The notes beneath the pieces are model-generated. The model was given only the letters and a program-made list of their open reading frames with translations, was not told the DNA's origin and ran no database searches. From Labia minor (Eukaryota; Arthropoda; Insecta; Dermaptera; Spongiphoridae), in assembly GCA_963082975.1 (NCBI GenBank), contig OY720344.1, positions 74,202,053 through 74,266,052 on the forward strand: 64,000 nucleotides of DNA. Direction: 5' to 3'. The stretch's first letter is position 1; each line of letters begins with the position of its first letter. Made by a program: the position numbers and the translations under genes. This document shows, piece after piece, positions 44,764-54,938 of this stretch.

Positions 44764-44945
44764 CTTATTATGCTAGCTAAAATTGAATGTTTGTATGTTT
44801 GTTTGTAAATGGGTTCTCAAAAACCGCTCTAACGATTTTTTTGAAATTCACACCAGAGATAGTATTTATAAAGAAAAATTGAGTTTTATTGATCACATCT
44901 CTGGAAAAATTAATCTTCATTAGTTTTTTTTTTAATTTAAATGTA
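44764..44945 (+). repeat. 'TTATTATGCTAGC' repeat family, copy a
   Basis: The head CTTATTATGCTAGCTAAAAT is followed by GTTTGTATGTTTGT, then CAAAAACCGCTCTAACGATT and about 80 more bases shared with copies b and c. The layout resembles 5' ends of arthropod Helitron-like non-autonomous repeats, but the class is not certain. Confidence 0.6.
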
Positions 44946-45185
44946 TATATGTTACGTCACAGCCACCGCCTGTGAGATATATATCTATTCTTAAAATAAA
45001 ATTAAAAATATTTATATTATCATATATTCATATTTGATTTTTTATTTCATTAATAGATACATGTAAATTATTTGAAATTGTTTCACAACGTTTAGAAGAT
45101 TTATCTTTATTCGATTCGATATATAGGAGAATTAAATGACGTCATCAATTTATTATACAGCGACTCCGAAAATATAAAATCTTAT

Positions 45186-45390
45186 CTTATTATGCTAGCT
45201 AAAATTGTATATATGTATTTATCTATATATCATGGTTCTCAAAAACCGCTCTAACGATTTTTTTCAAATTCACACTAGATATAGTATTTATAAAGAAAAA
45301 TTAAGTTTTATTGATGATATCTCTTGAAACATACAGCTTCATTATTAATTTCTTAATTGAAAATTATATATTATATGGAAAACGTCAAAA
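45186..45390 (+). repeat. 'TTATTATGCTAGC' repeat family, copy b
   Basis: Same head and body as copy a. It is followed directly by a tRNA-like SINE unit starting at 45401, as is copy c after an insertion, so the two modules travel together. Confidence 0.6.
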
Positions 45391-45400
45391 TTTTTAATAC

Positions 45401-45560
45401 TGCCTGCTAAGACAGTAAAAAAATGACAATTTTTTATCTAAATACATATAGTCCAGCGGTTGGACTGATGTTTTAACGAGTGGATTTCGTCGGTTCGAAA
45501 CTCGCCGGGTGAATCGTTATTTAAAAATGAAAATAATGATTTTGTTATTTTTTTTTCTTT
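45401..45560 (+). repeat. tRNA-like SINE unit 1
   Basis: Begins CTGCCTGCTAAGACAG. An A-box-like TAGTCCAGCGG (45449-45459) and a B box GGTTCGAAACT (45492-45502) are 32 bp apart, right for an RNA polymerase III tRNA-type promoter. The rest does not fold into an intact tRNA. A second unit lies at 46977. Confidence 0.6.
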
Positions 45561-46610
45561 TTATCTATTGTTTACTTTTTAATTTATTTATTCATTGTTC
45601 TTTTATTAATTAAGTTTTAGATAGTTTTATAATTTTTAATATTTTTTCAATAAAATATTATTTAATATATTTATTAATATTATTTTATTAAATTAAGATG
45701 AAATAGAATAATTGAAAGGTACCGTAAAAATAGAAATATAAATTAAAAGAACTTTAATTTATATTTTAGCAATTGCAATTTATAATTAATTATTAATTAC
45801 CAATTGTCGACCACAGTTGGTATATTGTGTAGTTGTTGAGAATTTTCAAAATATGTCGAAGCCAATCATCCCCTCCTCTGCCACTTGGCAAAATTGTCCA
45901 CCCCTCTCTCTCTATTGGGGTAACGAAGAGGCATATCTCTGGGTTTTCCCTGCGTTTTTTTTTTAAAACAATTATTTTTAGAAAGTCTTTGCCATGTGCT
46001 CAGTATCATAATACATCCAATATATCCAATATATATAAGCATAAAAAACAAGCATTTTTATATTTATATTTATATTTATATATATTACAATATTTATTCT
46101 AAAAATAAAATTAAAAAAATATTTATATTATATTCATATTTGTTTTTTGTTTCGTTTTTATTCTGCAAAATATTGTTTTTTTGATTTTTTGTTAAACTAA
46201 AAGTGAAATATTTGTTGGGAAATTATTTCTACTTTATTAATTGTTAATAGTTATTACATTTTAATTAACAGTGTTTTCGGAATACGTATATTCTCTTATC
46301 TGTCTCACAAGTCTACCTGCAGGTAACAATTTCTATTACTCTCTCTTTAGCTAGGTAACAACTTTTATTATTTTTTGATAATTATGTCAATTATTTGATA
46401 ATTATGTCAATTAAATTTTTGTGAATAAATAAACATATATAAAAAACTATATATAAAATTTGAATTTTCATCCATTCATTCATTTAAAATCATTTATTTA
46501 AAATGATTTAAAACATTTATTAAAATGATTTAAAACATTCATTTAAAATGATAAAGAATATCTTATTCAAAATAAATTCAAAGTATATTTTCATACTTAT
46601 CTTATCTTAT

Positions 46611-46812
46611 CTTATTATGCTAGCTAAAATTGTATATATCTATCTATCTATATATCATGGTTCTCAAAAACCGCTCTAACGATTTTTTTCAAATTCACAC
46701 TAGATATAGTATTTATAAAGAAAAATTAAGTTTTATTGATGATATCTCTTGAAACATTCAGCTTCATTATTAATTTCTTAATTGAAAATTATATATGGAA
46801 AACGTCAAAATT
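46611..46812 (+). repeat. 'TTATTATGCTAGC' repeat family, copy c
   Basis: Nearly identical to copy b over about 190 bp, including GCTCTAACGATTTTTTTCAA and the shared end ATATGGAAAACGTCAAAATT. A 165-bp insertion then separates it from its SINE unit. Confidence 0.6.
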
Positions 46813-46837
46813 GGCCTCCATTTTTATTTGTATTAAT

Positions 46838-47465
46838 ATTTTTTTTTATTTAAAATATTTTAAAATTTATTATTTAATTTCGAAATAAAATTAAAAATAT
46901 TTATTTTTTTAATAAAATATATATAGATATTTATTAATCTCTCTCAAAAAAAAAAAATAAATAAAAAACATCAAATCTGCCTGCTAAGACAGTAAAAAAA
47001 TGACAATTTTTTATCTAAATATATATAGTTCAGTTGGTAAAGTGATGTTTTAACGAGTGGATTTCGTCGGTTCGAAACTCTCCGGGTGAATCGTTATTTA
47101 AAAATGAAAATAATGAATTTGTTATTTTTTTTCTTTTTATCTATTGTTTACATTTTAATAAATTACTATTTTATATTTATTTATTCATTGTTCTTTTATT
47201 AAATTTAATATTTATTAATATTATTTATTATTAATTTATATATTGATGACATCACAAATGACATTTATATTGAAATTTGACTCCCGCCTTTTTTTAAATA
47301 TATTTTGTCTTAGCAGGCAGATTTGATGTTTTTTATTTTTTTTTTTTTTTTTGAGAGAGATTAATAAATATCTATATATATTTTATTAAAAATAAAATTA
47401 AAAATATATATTTTTTTTATATTTAAAATATTTTAAAATTTTTTATTTAATTTCGAAATAAAATT
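46838..47465. repeat. Large inverted repeat enclosing SINE unit 2
   Basis: Arms at about 46838-46991 and 47306-47465 are inverted copies. The inner 15 bp, CTGCCTGCTAAGACA, are perfect. The enclosed 46977-47320 block holds the A box (47026-47037) and B box (47069-47079) of the second tRNA-like unit. The outer arms are AT-rich with an A-tract and CTCTCTCAAAA. Confidence 0.65.
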
Positions 47466-47556
47466 AAAAATATATATTTTAATAATATTTTATAATTATA
47501 AATTACGATATATATTTATCAATAATAATTAATTATTTTTTTTTAACTTAATTACA

Positions 47557-49092
47557 GAGCCGAGGCTCGGGGTCCCGGTATGATCTTAATATATTGTCAG
47601 AATTAGATAAATAATGTAGAGAAGAAAATATTTAAAAATAGATATTTATTTAAATGAAATAAAATTATTTAATTTACAGAATGAAAATGTCTATAATAAT
47701 GTCTAAACATTTTTCTTTATAATTTTACATTATAATAATACTAATTACAGTAGTTATAATATATGGGGAATTTTCAACTTTGACTGCCGAATTGACCATG
47801 TTCCCAAACGAATTTTAAAAAAACCAAGACCACTTTACATTTACACATTTTAAGCTCTAATCGAATCCAAAATCAAAATTTAAAAAATCGAAAAACAAAC
47901 TCACAGATATATAGATTTTATAAATGAACATTTATACAATTTATTTTAATTAATTTGAAACATTTTAGGAAACAAATTTTGAATGGGTCATTTTTAGAAA
48001 TCCCATTTAACAATTATAATAAATAATTAAAAAATTGTAAAATTTTTAAAGTATATAAAAATAAATTGTATAAATTGGTTAAAGGGTCGAGTGATAGTTC
48101 GGTGTCCCAGGTATATATTTTATATTAACACGCCTACTTTTCTGTATAATAAAGATATAAAGAATCATATTTTAATTTTTATTAACCAAGAAATCATTTT
48201 TTCACTTAAAATATAGTTGTAAAGCCCAAATCTCCGATCCATATAACATCATCGACTGGGCCGCTACCAAAAGGAGTCTTCTCTTGCTCTGACTAGGGCC
48301 ACCGGTATTTGCCATTAGTCTCGAAAAAATAATATTAAATTTTATATAAATTTATAAATTAGAATATTTGAATTTGTTTAAATTTTAACACATGTAATCA
48401 ATCATATGCATAAAGAATAGAAAATTTTGAAAATCAACTTGGTATTAAATTCAGAAAAAAAAATACTCATATATAGAATATATAGACTATTCGAATATAA
48501 TTGAAACTCTTTCTCTCCCTCTATTTTAAATTTAAAAAAACGGAGTGTTAAGAAATTAAGATTCCTTATACAACATGGATGGTTAAATGAATTGGGCTCC
48601 CTACCTCCCTGAGAAATTCCCATTAAAAATGTTTATAATATTTTAGTTTATTAAATCAAACTATTATTTTTTTATTTCAATATTTTTAATGTTAATACAA
48701 TAATTTTTATTTTATAATCTATAAAATAATTTAATTATTTTTAAAAACAACGGTCTTCAATTACAATTTTTTACTCTCTACTGACTGTTCATTTCATAAC
48801 TGAAAATAGTGTCGAATAGAAATAGACGATATTACTTGGATTAATCTTATTATGCTAGCTAAAATTGTTTGTTTGTATTATTGAGGACCCCAGTTCAATT
48901 CATTTTAATCAGATTGATGCAATGATGCAACATTTAATAATTGTAATAAATAATTAATTGTAGATTAATATTTTTTAAAGGGTCGAGCGACAGATCGGTG
49001 TCCCAGGTATTAATATTACCAGCCAAACCCAATAATAATGAATCATTTTTTTTAACTTAAGTACCGAGCCGAGGCTCGGGGTCCCGGTACTA
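47557..49092. repeat. Four related GC-rich hairpin tails ending TCCC(A/G)GGTA-like
   Basis: AGCCGAGGCTCGGGGTCCCG followed by GTA occurs at about 47560-47580 and 49069-49089. The relative TCGGTGTCCCAGGTA, after AAAGGGTCGAG, occurs at about 48079-48112 and 48976-49008. CCGAGCC-GA-GGCTCGG forms a hairpin in the last copy. They look like conserved 3' ends of a non-autonomous transposon family in one orientation. Confidence 0.5.
48202..48315 (-). pseudogene. R1-clade-like LINE reverse-transcriptase fragment
   Basis: Thirty-seven codons starting MANTGGPSQSKRRLLLVAAQ and then SMMLYGSEIWAL. This matches the segment after the reverse-transcriptase core (GGP..S+RRLL..V..S..LYG..IWA) of R1/jockey-type non-LTR elements. 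It is cut on both sides by AT-rich sequence. Confidence 0.75.
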
Positions 49093-49477
49093 TATATTAT
49101 ACTATACTAGCTAGCTGTTCAATCAGTATATTAGATAAAACATTTATTTGTTTTTGTGTTCTTACTTATATATATATTTTAATTTAATCAGTAAATTAAT
49201 TATATATTATTATTGAAAATGTTATATCTATCTATCTCTGTGTGTCCCTTCATACATTGTGAATCCACCCATAATAATATCTTACTTACTTGAAAATAAA
49301 AATCCAATTATGAGATCAAAATTAAAATTATTTATTCATATAATCTTGAATGTCTTCAGTGTTTTATAAATAATTTAAAAAGGCCAATATTAAAAATATA
49401 AAATATAAATATAAATAGAACATAAAAAATAAAAATATAAACTTATATAAATATATAACTTTGAATGACAACATGTA

Positions 49478-50407
49478 GGGACAGTTGGGTAAATTTTTAT
49501 TTTTAGAAAAATCAGTGTTTAATTTTTATATAATTTTTGCTTTGAAACATCAACAATATACCTTAACTTAATAATTGCACGGCAAAACAGAGATCAATAA
49601 TCAAACTCTTAAACCTATTTATCTTTGATTTTGTGAACCCCCTCCTTTGTTCCATTGTGCACCAGGTCTGGGGTGCAATGAAACAGGATATGGGGCACAT
49701 TGGAACATGACCTGTATTCATACCAAAAAATTAAGCAATGGTATCAAATCTTTTTAATACCTTGCTAGGAAACATGTAGATGCCTTTTTGACGTTTAGTT
49801 TTTCCATATAAGGACGGGTTTGGCATGACTAGTTGAAAATCCTCAGCTGAATCCATTGCCATGTCCGATTCTAACGGAAAATAGAAACTATTGTCAACTT
49901 TTGCGCTTCGTCGCAAATAATTTATCTCAAATTCGTTGTTCTCATCTATATCAGACAGTATTTGACCAAAGGAATGAAAAAAAATGAAGTTAAGTGAGTG
50001 GGCTTTAATGGAACAGTGTTCCACTGTGCCCCGTTCCATAGTGCCCCATAGCGTGTACAAAATTTCAAACAATTCTTCAATGTTTTGAACTTAACACATA
50101 GCGGTCTCAAATAGACAAAATAATTAAGATTTATAAAGAAAATATATCACTTAAATATTGTTTAAACTTTTTTACTAAAAACGAAAGTACTGTGAAAAGA
50201 AATCTCAACTTTTGAACATAAAAACCAATATTTTTCTATTCACAGCTCCATTGTTGTCTCACCACCATATTTCATTCACTACGTACTCATATGGCGCAGG
50301 ACGCGCTGCGTTTGTTCTAAGCGGTAGCGTGCGAATTAGTTTGAAATTCAAATTTTTATCGACATTGTTTCATAGTGCCCCGTTTTCCACTGTTCCCCAA
50401 CTATCCC
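49478..50407 (-). mobile_element. TA-flanked transposon with GGGA(C/T)AGTTGGG termini, 930 bp
   Basis: Left GGGACAGTTGGG and inverted right GGGATAGTTGGG are each next to TA. Sub-terminal sequences repeat the theme GGGGCAC..TGGAACA / GTTCCA many times. The minus-strand frame 49731-50072 (113 codons) contains DIDENNEFEINYLRRSAKV and NSFYFPLESD, resembling the C-terminal tail of pogo/Jerky-type transposases. The catalytic domain is absent. Confidence 0.6.
49731..50072 (-). pseudogene. Degenerate transposase tail (pogo/Jerky-like?)
   Basis: A 113-codon frame inside the 49478-50407 element. The pattern of YLRRS followed by FYFP and a later MPNPSLYGKTKRQKG fits the C-terminus of a DDE transposase family common in arthropods. 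I recognise it by motif order only, so the family name is tentative. Confidence 0.45.
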
Positions 50408-50962
50408 TAGATATCAAATTTTAAATAAGTTGATATAAATAATTAATAATAATTAATAAATAATTCCAATTTATATTATCTTAATGTGAGAATTAGATAA
50501 ATAATGTAGAGAGCAAAAAATATTTAAAAATAGATATTTGTTTAAAATGTCTACAATAATGTCTAAACATTTTTTCTTTAAATTTAAATTTATATGACGT
50601 CACTAACTACGTCATCAATATATTTGCCTCTTGACTTTCTTGTTTAATTGAAAATAAATTAATAATTTGTTATATTCAAAATATTTTAAAATTTTTAATT
50701 TAATTTCTAAATAAAATTAAAAATATTTATTTAAATAATAATTTAGAATCAAATTTCACCAAAAAATCTAAAAGTTTTCTAATTTGTCTTCCAAAACTTG
50801 TAAGATACTGATTCTTTATATTGAATACATATTATACACATTATTTGTGATATTTTAAATAATTATACACATTATTTGTGATATTTTAAAAATAATTACT
50901 TTCTCTAATTAATATTCATTTAAAATAAATAAAATCATTAAAAATAACTTGACTATCTAAAA

Positions 50963-51349
50963 TTGAACATTATTTTTTTTATTATTAATTTCATTTTTTT
51001 ATCTGCAATTCAAATGATTACTGTAAAAGATGATGCTCTTTCTGTACAAAAAGCGCGCAAGTTGATACTAAATTCTCAGCTACCCATTGATTTGATTTGT
51101 GTTTCTACTAACTTCGGGTTCATCGCCACTAAGTTAAAACAACTTGAAGATCCCAAACTAAGCTTACACGATTCACTTTACATTTTAGATGGTGTGAAAA
51201 AAAAATTGAGAAACTGTCTGACCCCGCGCCGATATAGTTCAAAAAAAATTTCCAAAGTGTTGGAGAATAATATGGGTTTAGATTTTATGAGACAATCATG
51301 CGATATACTAAAGGGTTTAAATATTTACTCAGCGCCTCCTGGAAATTAA
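50963..51349 (+). pseudogene. hAT-type transposase fragment
   Basis: The meaningful part starts near the Met at 51014 (MITVKDDALSV). It includes IATKLKQLEDPKLSLHDSLY, a KISKVLENNMGLD segment and a final ILKGLN. This resembles the late helical region just before the C-terminal dimerisation domain of hAT-like genes in arthropods. The frame is intact for 112 codons, but no catalytic region or zinc finger is nearby. Confidence 0.5.
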
Positions 51350-52272
51350 CTTTTTTTAATAACAATTAAACAGAAAAAGATAAATATACCTATATACCTC
51401 TTCTATATTATTTATATAAAATCCTTAAAAAATTTGAATTAAAATGTATATTATAAGATCAATTCTTCATTCATTATTCTTTATATAATAATGAATAAAA
51501 TTTAATATTGTCAATATATTTTATTTTTTTAAATATTATAATATATTTTCTATGGTATTTAAACTTATAGGTAAATATGCATTCAACGTTTGTATTTCAT
51601 TAGTTTATATCAAATTTAATTTTATTCATAATTTTATTTTTTGAATTTCGATGCATCTCTGAATTGAAAAATAATTATTATTAGATTCAAATCGAGATAA
51701 TTGTGGTCAATATCACATTTATCATTTCTTTTGATATTATTAATTTAACATTTTAATTTAATTTAATTTAACATTTATCTTAGAGAAAATTTTGTTGTAA
51801 TTCACCCCCTTAACTGATTTAAACTTTTATTTTATATTAACATATAAATTTAATTATATAATTTTAATGTTATTTAAAAAGAAATATTTTCATAATTTAT
51901 TTCAATTCAATATTTACAATAATTATATTCTCAATAATATATTAATATAAATATTTAAGGATATGTTTAAAATTAGATCCTTACCAAAAATAGTATTTAT
52001 TTACAAAATTTAAAAAAGACTGGAAAATAAATTTGATTTAATTTAGATATAATATTCATTAGCAGCAATTGATAGCATGTGTTAAGAGATGGCGTAAGAA
52101 TAAACTCTGTGATCTCGTAAGATAAATAAAACATTTCCATAATTAGCAATAACAAGTTTAAAATATAAATATTATTGGGAATTTAAATTTAAAAATTTAT
52201 ATATACAAATTTTAATAAAAAGTTAAATAATTTTTTGACATATTAGAAAAAACACACAATATAAATATTATT

Positions 52273-52332
52273 GAGACACTCGGACACTCGGACTCTCCGA
52301 TACTTGGACACTTGGACACACGGACACCGCGA
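52273..52332. repeat. Minisatellite of GGACACTCG-like units
   Basis: About six imperfect units of 8-10 bp (ACTCGGACACTCGGACTC, then TTGGACACTTGGACACACGG). It is more GC-rich than its surroundings. Confidence 0.75.
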
Positions 52333-52539
52333 GTGTACATTTTTAAATTATTTTGTGGCCCTGTTCCAACCATGACTAAATCTAATAGATGCGACAATAT
52401 TGTTTTCTATATTTTTTATACTTTATTTTGATTTAAAACTATTTTTTTAAATAAATTTAATAATATTATTTCAAACACACTATAATTGAAAATTTAAATT
52501 AAGTTATAATGAAAAATTTATCGGTAATTATACAAAACA

Positions 52540-52935
52540 TTCATCCACTTAAGGATTTGGATAAAACTTTACCAGTTGGTTCCTTTTTCAATTCCAAATA
52601 AAGTTTTCTTATGCAATTTTTGCGGGTCGCTTCTAGTTTTCATAAGTAAAGATTTTTTTAAGTGTGACAGATTAGCTGTTAATGAACGTCGAATGTGCCA
52701 TTAAATAATGTTTTATTGACTAATTCCCTAATTATTTGCTTATTCACTAATTTTCGGTTTGGATATAGGAAAATTTTTAAATTAATTATTTTTTTAATTT
52801 TCATAAATCCAAACCAAACTTATAAAAACCGAAAATTAGTGGAGCCCTCTAGTGGACAATTGATAAAACATGGTAGCTAAATAGAATATCAATGGATTTA
52901 TATGTAAATTTTAATAAATAACAATTTCCTTTACT
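52540..52935. mobile_element. Palindromic foldback element, copy 2 (partial)
   Basis: Shares GGATTTGGATAA, the ACTTTACCAG motif, the CACTAATTTTCGGTTT hairpin block and GCTAAATAGAATATCAATGG with the copy at 17194-17710. The right arm is replaced by the GC-richer block from 52930. Confidence 0.7.
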
Positions 52936-53051
52936 TTACCAGTGGCTTGCGTCGGAGAAACTCATACACCCATGAAAATAGATCCAAAAATAAGCCTTGT
53001 AAAAAAGCCGCCTCCTGGGGACCGCCAGAACGCGCTTGGAGCTGACGCTGA

Positions 53052-53708
53052 GCGCTAAAGTATAGAGATACGATGTTGACGAGGCGGGCTCCTGCCATAC
53101 TAAAAGAGACAGCCCAACCAACATCTGAAGTGGACAATGAGAAAGATGAACCACCTACCGCTGCTCACCCTGGTTATAGACATCTCCTCCATAAAGAATT
53201 TCTCAAAATACACCCGGAACTAAGACTAATTAAACAGAACCTGGTTGATAAAAAAAAACACAATTCTGAAAAAAAGATATCTAACCCCTACCCTTAGAAA
53301 CAATCTGCCGCGAAGGGAGAAGAGATGCACCAGAACGAAATGACCAACATGGAAGAGAAGCAATATATAGAACAAGACCCTGTCTGTGCAACACCTGAAC
53401 ATGACAATAGAGCAGCACCTATAACACCTATTATACCCCAAAAACAGAAAAGAGTAGAAGAAAAGTTTTATAGCTTGCTCGAACATTATATTGGCTCGAA
53501 TCCCAATAGCATACCTCGTATCCCTGTACTCCTCGCTAAGTTTCGCTGTTTACTCAGGAACTATTCCACATTCAGACTATACCTACCACGTTGGAAGAGG
53601 CTTGATAAATATATCTCATGTGCGCAAGTCCCAAGATTTGAAGATAAGGGAGAGACTTCTCAATTCAGAAGAACACTAAGCCAAGCGAATCTGGGGTATA
53701 ACCATTAA
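53052..53708 (+). pseudogene. Unassigned frame of about 219 codons interrupted by one TAG
   Basis: Starting after a TGA at 53049, the same frame runs through a Met at 53073 (MLTRRAPAILKETA), a TAG at 53295-53297 and a Met at 53325, to a stop at 53706-53708. Composition is hydrophilic, rich in Glu, Lys, Pro and Arg, with a more structured end (IPRIPVLLAKFRCLLRNYST). The surrounding 52930-54000 is clearly less AT-rich than neighbouring DNA. I do not recognise the protein; a retroelement ORF fragment is the likeliest origin. No splice sites or promoter are evident. Confidence 0.4.
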
Positions 53709-54756
53709 ACCTGGGAAGCAATAATTTTGTGAGTACGAAGAAAGACATAGGCTCTAGGCAGAATAAGCTTCTACACAGTAAGTTCACAATCTTACTGAAG
53801 GACGAGTTAGTTGACAAAAAAAGCTTCTCTTAAATAGCTGTCCAACGGATTCCCTTACCCAGAAACTGAGGGTTTCCTAATTGTCATACAAAACCTAGTA
53901 ATAAGAACAAGGAATTATGAGAACTTTATACTAAAACAAGGTCTTGAGGATAAATGCAGGAAATTCTTGTGAAACTATAGAACATTATGTGTGGATGTCC
54001 CACATTAGCAGACAACGCTTACTTAAACACACATAACCAACTTGCAAAATTAATTCATCAACACTAGGAATAAAATATAGGCTGGTCGGTGCATCAAGAC
54101 CACCATGTTTCAAATACATTCCAGCTCCTGAAAAGAAGAAAATAATGTCTTGTAATTCTTTACAATTAATCATAACTAAAAAAAATGAACGCGTGGGCGC
54201 CAAACATGCAGGGAAAAACGCAAATTCTACTTCAAATAGACATAGTTAAGAATAATAGAAATCAGTAATAGAAAAAAAACAGAAAGGTTTGTGTATATAC
54301 AATGAAATATCCTTCGTATTCTTTTATATTTGGCACCCAAGCTTTTTTAGATATGATTAATTGTAAGGAAATCGTGGTGTGTGTGGAGAAGTTATTTTCT
54401 CCTATTTATAGTGCATTTAAATAAAAGCATGTTTTTAAAAAGTTTTTTTTTATTTATATACATTTTGTAATACCGTTTTTTTAAACAAATAAAATAATTT
54501 AATTTTAAATTTTTAATTAAAATAAATCTATTTACACATGTATTCACTTTTAGTTAGTATTTAAATCATTTTTGTTTTTAATAAGTAATTTATGTAATTT
54601 GTTAAATATAATATTAATAAATATTTTTAAATATTATAAGTGCTATAATGTGATGAAGGTTAGTAAAAACATCGTTTATAAAAAAACCAACAACTTGTAT
54701 TATATGGTTTAAATATATAGAAAATACAAAATACATTTTTTATGGAGGAGTTTTAC
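53709..54756. other. Gap between the unassigned frame and the SCaMC-like gene
   Basis: The first 300 bases keep the milder AT content of the 53-kb block. A segment with GCGTGGGCGCC at 54191-54201 and CACACACC-type sequence (reverse strand near 54375) matches sequence at about 41735-41800, so another dispersed repeat is present. No gene is recognised. Confidence 0.5.
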
Positions 54757-54938
54757 CTAGTACATTGTACCACCGAGATAACTTAATGTTCTTTCATAAA
54801 AATAATAAGTCAATGATATTGCTGGTAACACTTTACTAACATTATAAGCAAATCCTGAATAGAAACCAAAGAATCCCCTCTTCTTCCATACATATCGAAA
54901 ATGTTCAACCATTGTTGGTTTTATTCTCGATTCTGATA
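54757..54938 (-). CDS. SCaMC: SCaMC-like carrier, last exon
   Basis: Acceptor TTATTTAG, phase 1 entry. It codes SESRIKPTMVEHFRYVWKK, the repeat-3 matrix helix, then FYSGFAYNVSKVLPAISLTY and the final transmembrane helix, ending GGTMY and TAG. Confidence 0.88.

Noticed and set aside
45449-45520. Possible intact tRNA gene
   Set aside because: A and B boxes are present, but acceptor and anticodon stems do not form, and the copy at 47026 shows it is a repeat.
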